The notes below the pieces were generated by a model that saw only the letters and a list, made by a program, of their open reading frames with translations, was not told the DNA's origin and ran no database searches. A stretch of DNA of 11,558 bases from CAZJNX01 sp964547415 (GTDB taxonomy: Bacteria > Pseudomonadota > Alphaproteobacteria > Rhizobiales > Amorphaceae). Of the stretch, positions 1 through 6,540 are shown one piece after another. Made by a program: the position numbers and the translations under genes. The number at the start of each line of letters is the position of its first letter. Within the stretch, counting starts at the first letter, position 1. The stretch covers positions 1-11,558 of the forward strand of contig CAZJNX010000155.1 of the NCBI GenBank assembly GCA_964547415.1, in the 5' to 3' direction.

Positions 1-545
1 GACACGTTGAGGCCGATGGACCAGGGCTCGTTGGTGCCGTGGATCCGGTAGAGGGAGTCCTGGTTGCCCTCGAAGAGGTAGAGCGCGCGGGCGCCGAGCG
101 GGTTGTTCTCGCCGCCGGGCATGCCGTTCGCGTACTTCACGAGGGACGGGTCGCGCTGGATCATGTCTTGGGTCGGCGTCCAGCGCGGCCACTCCGCCTT
201 GCGGCCGACGCGCACCTTGCCCGACCAGCCGAAGCCCTCCTTGCCCACGCCGACGCCGTAGCGGATCGCCTGGAAGTTCGGCAGGACGTAGAACAGGAAC
301 TTCTTGTCGGTGTCGATGATGATGGTCCCCGGCGCCTCGGACGTGCGGAACGGCACGACCTGGCGCTTGAACTTCGGGTCCATCACCGCGCCCGGCGCGC
401 GCGTGCCCCCGGACATGCGGCTCGAATCGAACTCGATCCACTGCTTGGTGCTCGGGTCGAACACCCGCGTCGTGGTGGCCGAGGCGGCCGTGAGGCCGAG
501 GGCGCCCACGCACAGGAGCACCAGCAGTCTGAAAAGGACGAACAT
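1..545 (-). CDS. L,D-transpeptidase (YkuD domain), 3'-truncated by window edge
   Basis: This is a periplasmic L,D-transpeptidase of the ErfK/YbiS/YkuD family. Such enzymes form 3-3 peptidoglycan crosslinks or attach proteins to peptidoglycan. The visible 181 residues begin MFVLFRLLVLLCVGALGLTA, a hydrophobic signal segment. The YkuD fold starts near residue 73 with TIIIDTDKKFLFYV and a YGVGVGKEGFGWSG stretch. The family's conserved His region is present as YRIHGTNEPWSIG, with His169. The frame runs off the window at GLNV, immediately before the expected Ser-Gly-Cys-Ile-Arg catalytic motif, so the nucleophilic Cys cannot be checked. The ATG at 545 is chosen because GAGGGG lies about 7 bases upstream and a signal peptide follows directly. 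The next gene upstream on this strand ends 97 bases away and a strong hairpin lies between, so this gene probably has its own promoter. Family assignment is secure; the exact crosslinking role is unknown. Confidence 0.9.
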   Translation of the reverse strand, partial: MFVLFRLLVLLCVGALGLTAASATTTRVFDPSTKQWIEFDSSRMSGGTRAPGAVMDPKFKRQVVPFRTSEAPGTIIIDTDKKFLFYVLPNFQAIRYGVGVGKEGFGWSGKVRVGRKAEWPRWTPTQDMIQRDPSLVKYANGMPGGENNPLGARALYLFEGNQDSLYRIHGTNEPWSIGLNV

Positions 546-604
546 CGCAAAACCCCTCGCGATCCATGGCTCGCCGGCGGACCGGCCCCGCTGAAACGTC
601 ATCG

Positions 605-631
605 GCCGGCGGCGCCCCTCGCGCCGCCGGC
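605..631 (-). terminator. Strong GC hairpin downstream of the betaine-binding protein gene
   Basis: Bases 605-615 and 621-631 are perfectly complementary, giving an 11-bp stem with a 5-base loop. It begins 11 bases past the stop codon of the minus-strand gene ending at 643. No T-run follows in the minus direction, so it is not a textbook intrinsic terminator. It could be a GC-type terminator, a pause site or a 3' stabiliser. The rest of 546-642 holds only the L,D-transpeptidase ribosome binding site and no other feature I can support. Confidence 0.5.
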
Positions 632-642
632 GCACCCGTCCC

Positions 643-1590
643 CTACTCGGTCCACCGGTCGATCCGGTCTGCGTTCGTCGCCGCCCACGAGGCGGCGAAG
701 GCATCCGGGTCCTGCCGCTCCACGACGAGGGCGTAGGACATCTCCGACAGCGCGTCCGCGTCGAGGTCGAGATTTTCAACCAACGCGCGCACCTCGGGAT
801 GGGTTTCCATCAGGCCGCGCGTGAACGCGGGGTGGATGAACGACAGCCCGTAGGCCGAGGCCGCCTCCGAGCGGGCGAGCCAGTCCGGCTCGTCCGGGTT
901 GCGGATGTTCCACTTGGTCGGATCGTGGGGCGGCTCCTCGAGGCGCACGATGTCGTGCAGCTCGAACAGGTGGTGGGGCTCGTAGCAGTAGAAGACGATG
1001 GGCCGCTCCACTGCGACGGCGACGTCGACGGCGGCCATGGCGGTGCGCTCGTCGATCTCGCGCAGGTCCATCAGAGCGTCGTAGCCGTAGCTCTTCGCCC
1101 GCACCCGCTCGATGCGCGTCGCCTCCCAGCCCGGCGCGCCAATCCACATCTCGCCGCGGGAGTCCGCGTTGGTGTCGAACAGGGTGACGACCTCCGGCTT
1201 CGTCAGGTCGAAGACCGACTTCAGCCCGTGGGCCTCGGCGGTGTAGCGGGTGGTGCACAGCCCCTGCTCGGCCGGGATGCCGCGGGCGGCCACCTCGACG
1301 GTCCCGCGCTCCTCGGCGTACTCGGCGACGAGGCCCCGGTGGTTGGGCAGCCATACCTCGGGAAAGACATCGATCTCGCCCGCGTCCATGGCGGCGAAGA
1401 TCTCCGCCGGGGTTCCCTCCACGTAGTCGACCTCGAGGCCGAGGCGGTCCTCGATCACCTTGCCGATCAGGTGGGCGCTCGCCCGGGCCGACGGCCAGTT
1501 GCCGACGCCGACGGTCACGTCGGCCGCGAGCGCGGGCAAGGGCAGCGCCAGCGTGGCCACGACGGTGGCAAGAACGGTCTTGTTGAGCAT
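643..1590 (-). CDS. Glycine betaine/choline-type ABC transporter substrate-binding protein
   Basis: This 315-residue periplasmic protein belongs to the OpuAC/ProX solute-binding family, which captures quaternary amines such as glycine betaine, choline or proline betaine for an ABC importer. A signal peptide is clear (MLNKTVLATVVATLALPLPA, probable cleavage after ALA, residue 22). The first lobe follows (VGVGNWPSARASAHLIGKVI, then GEIDVFPEVWLPN), with Trp32 and Trp80 as candidate parts of the aromatic cage. The second lobe holds Trp149 and Trp155 and the stretch FYCYEPHHLFELHDIVRLEE. The ATG at 1590 is preferred over an upstream in-frame start at 1722: it has AAGGAGAG about 6 bases upstream and directly precedes the signal peptide, while the 44-residue extension is Arg/Pro-rich and non-homologous in look. 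No permease or ATPase gene is visible on either side, so it is an orphan within the window or feeds a transporter encoded elsewhere. The exact ligand is not determined. Confidence 0.9.
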   Translation of the reverse strand: MLNKTVLATVVATLALPLPALAADVTVGVGNWPSARASAHLIGKVIEDRLGLEVDYVEGTPAEIFAAMDAGEIDVFPEVWLPNHRGLVAEYAEERGTVEVAARGIPAEQGLCTTRYTAEAHGLKSVFDLTKPEVVTLFDTNADSRGEMWIGAPGWEATRIERVRAKSYGYDALMDLREIDERTAMAAVDVAVAVERPIVFYCYEPHHLFELHDIVRLEEPPHDPTKWNIRNPDEPDWLARSEAASAYGLSFIHPAFTRGLMETHPEVRALVENLDLDADALSEMSYALVVERQDPDAFAASWAATNADRIDRWTE

Positions 1591-1657
1591 CGCGCGCTCT
1601 CCTTCGGGGGTCGGCCGCGGGCGGACGGGTCGTGGGCCGCCCGCGACGTCGCCAGAC

Positions 1658-1686
1658 TTGAAGCGAATGGTTGAACGTTTTGTCAA
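1658..1686 (-). promoter_or_regulatory. Candidate sigma-70-type promoter for the betaine-binding protein gene
   Basis: On the minus strand a perfect TTGACA (-35) occupies 1686-1681. After a 17-base spacer, CTTCAA (1663-1658) sits where a -10 element should be. The -35 is excellent and lies in a locally AT-rich patch, unusual for this window. The -10 is weak, so an activator may be needed. It lies 68 bases or more upstream of the ATG at 1590. Confidence 0.45.
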
Positions 1687-1687
1687 C
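1670..1687. promoter_or_regulatory. Inverted repeat overlapping the -35, candidate operator
   Basis: The 18-bp stretch GTTGAACGTTTTGTCAAC has 5-bp inverted arms, GTTGA (1670-1674) and TCAAC (1683-1687), around an 8-base centre. It covers the whole TTGACA box of the candidate promoter, a typical position for a repressor site. From memory, BetI (the choline-responsive TetR repressor) uses a palindrome built around TTGAACGTTCAA. The left nine bases here (TTGAACGTT) match that, but the right half is displaced. The link to BetI is an inference from weak similarity and gene function. Confidence 0.3.
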
Positions 1688-1767
1688 AAAAGTCGTCGGA
1701 GGCGACGGCCGCCGGCCCGCAACCCGCTCTCTTCCGTGGGCGAAAGGTCACGCCTGGCCGCCGGCGG

Positions 1768-2190
1768 TCACGGGCACTCGGAATGGTCGACGAAGCGGCG
1801 CTTGATCCAGCCCTCCACGGTGTCGCCGCCCGAGAAGATCGCGACCGGGCACCACCGGGCGCCGCGCGGCCGGTCCCCCGGCACGCAGACCTCGCCTTCC
1901 GCCCGGTGAACCTCGAACAGGCCCGGCTGGTGCCCCTCCCCGCCCCTGAGCCCCGGCGCCCGGAGCGCCACGATGGGCCCGCCCGCCCAGTCGAGCCGGG
2001 CCACCACCGCGGCCGAGGCGGACGGCCCGGCCCTGACGGCGAGGGCGTCGGACGGGGGGACGTTCGCCCGGTAGCAGCCGAAGCCGCTGGTCGCGCCGGC
2101 GGCCGCCGGCAGGAGGAGGACGGCGGCGAGCGCGGCGGCCCCGGCGGCGCGACGGGGCGCGGCACGGGTGGCGGTCCGGGTCTTCGGCAT
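1768..2190 (-). CDS. Small secreted SH3b-like protein
   Basis: This is a 140-residue exported protein of unknown function. The N-terminus is a basic then hydrophobic signal peptide (residues 1 to about 33, AALAAVLLLPAAAGA). The mature part looks like a bacterial SH3 (SH3b) fold: GFGCYRANVPPSDALAVRAG resembles the usual start in which a Cys-Tyr-Arg strand leads to a 'LNVRxGPS' signature, and GWIKRRFV near residues 127-134 resembles the usual closing strand. Four cysteines (39, 102, 114, 139) remain after processing and could form two disulfides. SH3b domains often contact cell-wall peptides, but no ligand can be claimed here. The ATG at 2190 has AGAAGGG about 8 bases upstream. It is transcribed divergently from the LysR gene starting at 2314, an arrangement in which the regulator often controls its neighbour. 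It lies 177 bases upstream of the betaine-binding protein gene on the same strand, with a separate promoter candidate between them. Confidence 0.75.
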   Translation of the reverse strand: MPKTRTATRAAPRRAAGAAALAAVLLLPAAAGATSGFGCYRANVPPSDALAVRAGPSASAAVVARLDWAGGPIVALRAPGLRGGEGHQPGLFEVHRAEGEVCVPGDRPRGARWCPVAIFSGGDTVEGWIKRRFVDHSECP

Positions 2191-2237
2191 GGGGCTTGCC
2201 CTTCTCTCACGCGCCGGCCGGAGCGGGCGGCGCAGCG

Positions 2238-2266
2238 ATCCTCGCCGGTGCGGCGCCCGCTTTCAA
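2238..2266 (-). promoter_or_regulatory. Weak candidate promoter for the SH3b-like gene
   Basis: On the minus strand TTGAAA (2266-2261) is followed after 17 bases by GAGGAT (2243-2238). The -35 matches four of six consensus bases in order and the -10 is poor. It is the best candidate in the 123-base divergent interval 2191-2313. I found no clear LysR-type T-N11-A site that stands out in this interval. Confidence 0.22.
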
Positions 2267-2313
2267 CGGGGCGCGTGACGGGGCTACCCTTTGCGGGACG
2301 GACGGGAGGGCCG

Positions 2314-3210
2314 ATGGACAATTTCGCGCGGATGCAGGCGTTCGTTGCGGTGGTCGAGGCCGGCGGCTTCTCGGCGGCGGGGCGGCGCGACGGGCGGTCG
2401 AAGGCGCTCCTGTCGAAGCACGTGGCCGAGCTCGAGGAGCGGCTCGGCGCGCGCCTCATCAACCGGACCACCCGCCAGCTCGCCCTCACCGAGATCGGGC
2501 GCGCCTACTACCGGGAGGCGGTGGAGATCCTCGCCCGGATGCGCGCCCTCGAGGAGGAGGTGCGCTCGGCCCACGGCACGCCCACGGGCCACCTGCGCAT
2601 CGCCGCCTCCCGCACCCTAGGCGACACGGTGATCGCGCCCCTCGTGATGGGCTTCCTCGCCGAACGGCCCGGAATCACCGTGGAGCTCGCCCTCGACGAC
2701 CGCTTCGTGGACCTCGTGGAGGAGGGGTTCGACGTGGCGATCCGCATCGCCGAGCTCACCGATTCGTCGCTGATCGCCCGCCGCCTCGCCCCCTTCCGCA
2801 TCCTCGTCTGCGCGCGGCCCGATGTCGCCGCCGCCGCCGGGATCGCCCATCCGGACGACCTTGCGGGCCACGACTGCATCATCGACACCAACACGCGCTT
2901 CCGCCGGAACTGGCCGTTTCTCGTCGACGGGGAGCGGCGGGCCGTCCCCGTGAAGGGGCGGATCGCCGCCAACAGCCCGCTCGCGACGCGCGAGGCGGCG
3001 CTCGCGGGGCTCGGCTTCGCCCTGGTGCCCGAGACGGTGGTGGCGGGCGACCTCGCGGCGGGGCGTCTCGTCACCGTGCTCGCGCCCTTCGAGGCCTCCG
3101 ACTCCGCGATCCACGCGGTCTACCCCCACAGGGAGCACGTCCCGGGCAAGGTGCGCGCCTTCGTGGACCACCTGGTGGCGAGCCTGCCGCGCGCGCTCGA
3201 GGCCGCGTGA
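2314..3210 (+). CDS. LysR-family transcriptional regulator (CrgA-like)
   Basis: This 298-residue protein is a LysR-type DNA-binding regulator. The N-terminal winged helix-turn-helix covers residues 1 to about 60: MDNFARMQAFVAVVEAGGFS, a recognition helix around residues 30-41 (KALLSKHVAELE), then LGARLINRTTRQLALTEIG. A linker helix reaches about residue 88. The C-terminal effector domain runs from GHLRIAASRTLGDTVIAPLV (residue 92) to the end and contains the EGFDVAIRIAELTDSSLIAR signature typical of the CrgA-like subgroup. The inducer cannot be read from the sequence. The ATG at 2314 has GGGAGGG about 5 bases upstream, and the family's N-terminus begins exactly there; the longer in-frame extension back to 1783 is antisense to the SH3b-like gene and is not coding. 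It is divergent from that gene, and its stop lies 2 bases from the stop of the convergent dehydrogenase gene. The helix-turn-helix has GRRDGRSKAL where relatives often have ARRLGLSPSA, a modest divergence. Confidence 0.92.
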   Translation: MDNFARMQAFVAVVEAGGFSAAGRRDGRSKALLSKHVAELEERLGARLINRTTRQLALTEIGRAYYREAVEILARMRALEEEVRSAHGTPTGHLRIAASRTLGDTVIAPLVMGFLAERPGITVELALDDRFVDLVEEGFDVAIRIAELTDSSLIARRLAPFRILVCARPDVAAAAGIAHPDDLAGHDCIIDTNTRFRRNWPFLVDGERRAVPVKGRIAANSPLATREAALAGLGFALVPETVVAGDLAAGRLVTVLAPFEASDSAIHAVYPHREHVPGKVRAFVDHLVASLPRALEAA

Positions 3211-3212
3211 GG

Positions 3213-4282
3213 TCAGGCGGGCGCTCGCGCGCGGGGACGGGCGGCCGCGAGCCGCTCCTCGGCCATGCGGGCGGCGACCCGCTCCGTGCCCGCCCCTTGC
3301 GCGTCGGCCCGGGCGAAGATCTCGCGGAGCGTCGCCCCGATGGCGTCGATCCGGGCGAGCGCCGCCGCCTCGCCCTCCTCGTCCCCGACCGCGATGGAGA
3401 TGACCCCGCCCGCGTTGATCACGTAGTCCGGCGCGTACAGGATCCCCCGGGCGAGGAGGCGCGCCCCGTCGGCGGGCGTCGCGAGCTGGTTGTTGGCCGC
3501 CCCCGCCACGATCGGCGCGCCGAGCGCGGGGATCGTCTCGGCCGACAGCACGCCGCCGAGGGCGCAGGGGGCGTAGACGTCCGCCTCCGCCTCGTGGATG
3601 GTGGCCGGGTCCGCCAGTTCCGCGCCGAGGCAGTCCGCGAGGGCCTTCGCGGCATCGGCGCGCACGTCCGCGAGGAGGAGGCGGGCGCCCGCGGCGTGGA
3701 GCCGCTCGGCGACGCCGCGGCCCACGTGGCCGACGCCCGCGACGGCGACCCGCCTGCCGTTGATGTCGTCCGAGCCGAGCCTGTGGGCGAGCGCGGCGCG
3801 CATTCCCGCGACCACCCCTCTTGCCGTATAGGGGACGGGTCGCCGAGGCCGCGGGCGCTCGTGCCGCAGGCGTGGCGGGTGCGGGTGGCGATGACGTCGA
3901 GGTCGGCGACGGACAGGCCCACGTCCTCGGCCGTGACGTAGCGACCGCCGAGCCGCTCCACCGCCTCGCCGAAGGCCTCGAGGAGGCCGGGCTGGCGCGG
4001 CAGGCGCGCATCGGCGAGGATGACCGCCTTGCCGCCGCCGAGGGAAAGGCCCGCGAGGGCGTTCTTGTAGGTCATGCCGCGGGCGAGGCGCAGGACGTCG
4101 GTAAGGGCCGCGCCCCCGTCCGGGTAGGGCCACATCCGGCAGCCGCCGAGGGCGGGACCGAGACGGGTGTCGTGGATCGCGACGATGGCTTTGAGACCGC
4201 TGGCCCGGTCGTGGCAGAACACGACCTCCTCGTGGCCGTCGAACTCGGGATGCTCGAATGGGGAGGGGGTGAGAGGATGCAT
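3213..4282 (-). pseudogene. Leu/Phe/Val/Glu-type amino acid dehydrogenase, frameshifted
   Basis: This encodes an NAD-dependent amino acid dehydrogenase of the leucine dehydrogenase group, which reversibly converts a branched-chain or aromatic amino acid to its 2-oxo acid plus ammonia. The first frame starts at the ATG at 4282, with GGGAG just upstream. It gives MHPLTPSPFEHPEFDGHEEV, the substrate loop LGPALGGCRMWPYPDGG, and catalytic-type residues Lys73 (MTYKN), Lys85 (LGGGKAVI) and Asp120 (TAEDVG), spaced as in leucine dehydrogenase. Around residue 151 (GLGDPSP) the frame is lost. The homology continues in the other frame as YTARGVVAGM, with the Rossmann motif VAVAGVGHVGRG, then GAANNQLATPADGARLLARG and the stop at 3213. 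Restoring one C in the C-run (GGGG on the plus strand, 3831-3834) gives an uninterrupted 356-residue protein of normal length. So this is either a one-base loss mutation or a homopolymer error in a draft assembly. As given, translation leaves the family frame after residue 151. It converges on the LysR gene with 2 bases between stops. Confidence 0.85.
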
Positions 4283-4411
4283 GTCTCCCGGCTCCTGCAA
4301 CGGTTGGCGGGCGGCCGCGGCCCCGCGCGGGCCTCCCGTGCGGCGCCGGCGCCAGTCTCGCCATGGCCGCGATACCGCCCCCGAACGCCCCGAAAGGTCC
4401 GGTCCGTCCAG

Positions 4412-5104
4412 ATGACGACACGCTTCACCCGCCCCGGGTTCCATCGCCTCGCCCTCGCGGGCGCCGTCCTCGCCGCCTCGGCGGGGGCCGTCGCCGCGCA
4501 CCCCCACGTCTTCGTGGAGGCGAGCACGTCCATCGTCTTCTCCGGGGAGGGGACGGTCGACCGGGTGCGCCACGCCTGGCGCTTCGACCCGTTCTACTCC
4601 ACCTTCGCCATCCAGGGCTTCGATGCGGACCGCAACGGGCTCCTCGACCGGGAGGAGCTGCAGCCGCTCGCCGAGGAGAACGTCAAGTCGCTGAAGGATT
4701 TCGGCTATTTCTCCTTCCTCTATGCCGACGAGGAGGAGCGGGCCTTCGAGGGGGTGAGCGAGGCCTGGCTCGTATACGACCCGGACGGGCGGCAGCTCAC
4801 CCTCTACTTCGAGCTCGCGCTCGCCGAGCCGGTGGACCCGGCCGAGGAGAGGATCGTCCTCGACGTCTTCGACCCGGAGTATTTCGTCGCCTTCTCCATG
4901 TACGAGCCCCTCCCCTTCGATCTCGTGGACGAGCCGGCCGCCTGTTCCCTCACCATGGAGGAGCCGCCCGAGCTCGACCCGATGATCGCCACGATGCTGG
5001 CCGCGATCCCCCGATCGGGGCGCGTTCCGGAAGAGTACCGGGCGCTCACGGGGGAGCTCTCCAACACCGCCATCGTCACCTGCGGGGAGGCGGGCGATGG
5101 CTAG
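4412..5104 (+). CDS. DUF1007 periplasmic protein with EF-hand loop, partner of a NicO permease
   Basis: This 230-residue protein belongs to the DUF1007 family, usually annotated as the periplasmic component of an uncharacterised metal transport system. A signal peptide covers residues 1-29, with probable cleavage AVAA|HPHVF. The mature protein would therefore start with His-Pro-His, a family hallmark and a plausible metal ligand. Residues 71-82 (DADRNGLLDREE) form a canonical 12-residue EF-hand loop with Asp71, Asp73, Asn75, Asp79 and Glu82, which suggests Ca2+ or a similar ion. Cys178 and Cys224 could pair. The stop overlaps the start of the NicO gene by 8 bases (GATGGCTAG), so the two are translationally coupled. 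The ATG at 4412 is chosen because the signal peptide follows it. Its ribosome binding site is weak, with AAGG about 14 bases upstream. The 129-base interval to the divergent dehydrogenase gene (4283-4411) contains no promoter I can defend. The family is secure; the biochemical role is unproven. Confidence 0.87.
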   Translation: MTTRFTRPGFHRLALAGAVLAASAGAVAAHPHVFVEASTSIVFSGEGTVDRVRHAWRFDPFYSTFAIQGFDADRNGLLDREELQPLAEENVKSLKDFGYFSFLYADEEERAFEGVSEAWLVYDPDGRQLTLYFELALAEPVDPAEERIVLDVFDPEYFVAFSMYEPLPFDLVDEPAACSLTMEEPPELDPMIATMLAAIPRSGRVPEEYRALTGELSNTAIVTCGEAGDG

Positions 5105-6116
5105 CGGCCGCTGCTTCGCCGCCCTCCTCCTCCTCGCCGTCGCGCTCCTGTCGGTGCCGGCGGCGGGGCTCGCCAACCCGTTCGGCGTCGGCATGGCGGA
5201 ACCGGCCGTCGCGACAGGGGGCGAGGGCCCGTTCGGCCGCCTGATCGGCTGGATCGCGGCCCAGCAGAGCGCCTTCTACCGGGCGATGACGGGCGCCCTC
5301 GGCGAATTGTCCCGGGACGGGACGGCAGGCTGGTGGCTCGTCGGCCTCGCCTTCCTCTACGGGGTGTTCCACGCGGCCGGCCCGGGGCACGGCAAGGCCG
5401 TGATCTCGGCCTACGTCCTGGCGGACCGGCAGTCGGCGGTGCGGGCGGTGGCCCTGTCCTTCGGGGCGGCCATGGTGCAGGCGACGGTCGCGGTGGTGCT
5501 GGTGCTCGGCGCCATCGGCCTCCTCGGCATGACCTCGATCGCCGTCGGCGCGACGGCCCGCTGGGTGGAGATCGCGAGCTATTGCGCCCTCGTCGGCTTC
5601 GGCCTCGTCCTCACCTGGCGCAAGATCCTCCGGCCCGCCCTCGCGGCCCTCGCCACGCGCCTCGCCGGGCGGGCACGGCCGACCGCCCTGTCGGCGGCCG
5701 CAACCGCCGGACACCACCATGGCCACGTCCATGATCCGGGCGGCGCCTGCAGCGGCCACGCCCACGCCGTGACGCCCGCCACCCTTCCGGCCGCGGGCGG
5801 GCTCAAGGGGGCCGTCGCGCTCATGGTGTCGGTGGGGCTGAGGCCCTGCTCGGGCGCGATCATCGTGCTCGTCTTCGCCTATGCCCAGGGTCTCCTCGCC
5901 TGGGGGCTCGCGGCCACCTACGCCATGGGCCTCGGCGTCGCCCTCACCGTCGCGGCCATCGCGACCCTCGCCGTCCTCGCCCGCGACGGGGCGGCCCGTC
6001 TGACGGGGCCGGGCACGCGGATCGCGGGCGCCCTCGCCCGCCTCGTGGAGGGGGCGGCGGCCCTCGCCATCCTGTTCCTCGGCGTCGTTTTCCTCATGGC
6101 CGCCCTCGCCCGGTAG
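5097..6116 (+). CDS. NicO-family (RcnA-like) nickel/cobalt transporter
   Basis: This 339-residue inner-membrane protein belongs to the NicO/RcnA group of nickel and cobalt permeases. The N-terminus is a signal or first membrane segment (residues 7-26). About six further hydrophobic segments lie near 78-95, 111-139, 155-175, 236-266, 270-297 and 315-337. The family motif FHAAGPGHGKAVISAY (residues 91-106, His92 and His98) lies at the first core helix, and SVGLRPCSGAIIVLVFAYAQ starts the second half near residue 245. Between the halves is a His-rich loop (residues 206-224, GHHHGHVHDPGGACSGHAHA) with seven His and one Cys, a typical metal-binding loop. The gene starts inside the end of the DUF1007 gene, so the pair forms an operon. 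DUF1007-NicO pairs are known in other proteobacteria. Whether this one imports or exports metal, and which metal, cannot be told here. No metalloregulator gene is visible nearby. The 88 bases after the stop show only short imperfect hairpins before the convergent DUF2093 gene. Confidence 0.88.
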   Translation: MASGRCFAALLLLAVALLSVPAAGLANPFGVGMAEPAVATGGEGPFGRLIGWIAAQQSAFYRAMTGALGELSRDGTAGWWLVGLAFLYGVFHAAGPGHGKAVISAYVLADRQSAVRAVALSFGAAMVQATVAVVLVLGAIGLLGMTSIAVGATARWVEIASYCALVGFGLVLTWRKILRPALAALATRLAGRARPTALSAAATAGHHHGHVHDPGGACSGHAHAVTPATLPAAGGLKGAVALMVSVGLRPCSGAIIVLVFAYAQGLLAWGLAATYAMGLGVALTVAAIATLAVLARDGAARLTGPGTRIAGALARLVEGAAALAILFLGVVFLMAALAR

Positions 6117-6204
6117 GGCTGCCGGACAAGGGCTTCCGGGCGGGCGCGGCTGCGGCCACGCGTTGGTCGAGGGCGGCTGCCCGGCGGGAAGACGGGCTGA
6201 GGCG

Positions 6205-6426
6205 TCAGCGGCCGCCCGCCGTCTCCTCGAAGCGCTTCATGGCGGCGGCCGCGTCCACGTAGGGCTCCTGCAGCTCCACGCTCCAGTAGCGCAGCTCGCC
6301 GAGCGGGATCATCATGCCCGTCACCGCGCAGCGCACGTAGGCGCCCGGCGCGATCACCTGGAAGTCCCCGTCGAGGTAGCGGATCTTTGCCTCGCCGCCG
6401 GGGCGGCCGAGATCGTGCCGGTTCAT
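6205..6426 (-). CDS. DUF2093 protein
   Basis: This is a 73-residue, probably cytoplasmic protein of the DUF2093 family, which I know from alphaproteobacteria and which has no assigned function. The recognisable core is KIRYLDGDFQVIAPGAYVRC, followed by AVTGMMIPLGELRYWSVELQ and EPYVDAAAAMKRF. The single Cys33 sits in the conserved CAVTG stretch. The length matches the family. The ATG at 6426 has GGGAAGG upstream at good spacing. An in-frame upstream start at 6516 would add an Arg-rich stretch that does not look like the family and would overlap the candidate promoter. It lies 114 bases downstream of the nucleoside transporter gene on the same strand, so read-through is possible. There is no evidence of a functional link. 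Confidence 0.85.
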   Translation of the reverse strand: MNRHDLGRPGGEAKIRYLDGDFQVIAPGAYVRCAVTGMMIPLGELRYWSVELQEPYVDAAAAMKRFEETAGGR

Positions 6427-6479
6427 GCGTCGCCTTCCCGTGAGCCGCGGGCCATGCGTGCCGCGGCGCGTCGGCCGGA

Positions 6480-6507
6480 AGGATAGGAAGCGCGCGGCCG
6501 AACGCAA
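6480..6507 (-). promoter_or_regulatory. Candidate promoter for the DUF2093 gene
   Basis: On the minus strand TTGCGT (6507-6502) and TATCCT (6485-6480) are separated by 16 bases. The -10 is one of the better ones in this GC-rich window, and the -35 keeps TTG. The ATG lies 53 bases downstream of the -10. Read-through from the nucleoside transporter gene is the alternative. Confidence 0.35.
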
Positions 6508-6540
6508 CCGCAACATGACGGGTGGCTGGTGCGAGGCCGC

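Noticed and set aside
1591..1722. In-frame 44-residue N-terminal extension of the betaine-binding protein
   Set aside because: The extension would bury the signal peptide, has no ribosome binding site, and covers the promoter candidate. The ATG at 1590 has a good site.
2196..3941. Long open frame on the plus strand (581 codons) across the LysR and dehydrogenase genes
   Set aside because: It is Arg/Pro/Gly-rich, resembles no family, and lies out of frame over the well-supported LysR gene. It is a GC-driven shadow frame.
4342..4353. 12-bp palindrome GGCGCCGGCGCC in the divergent interval before the DUF1007 gene
   Set aside because: It is simple GC-rich sequence, expected often at this base composition, and has no promoter nearby to give it meaning.
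4283..4411. Possible cobalamin riboswitch or metal-regulator site upstream of the DUF1007-NicO pair
   Set aside because: The interval is too short for a cobalamin riboswitch, and I see no B12-box-like sequence or convincing metalloregulator palindrome.
6427..6516. In-frame 30-residue N-terminal extension of the DUF2093 protein
   Set aside because: The extension is Arg-rich and unlike the family, and the ATG at 6426 has its own good ribosome binding site.
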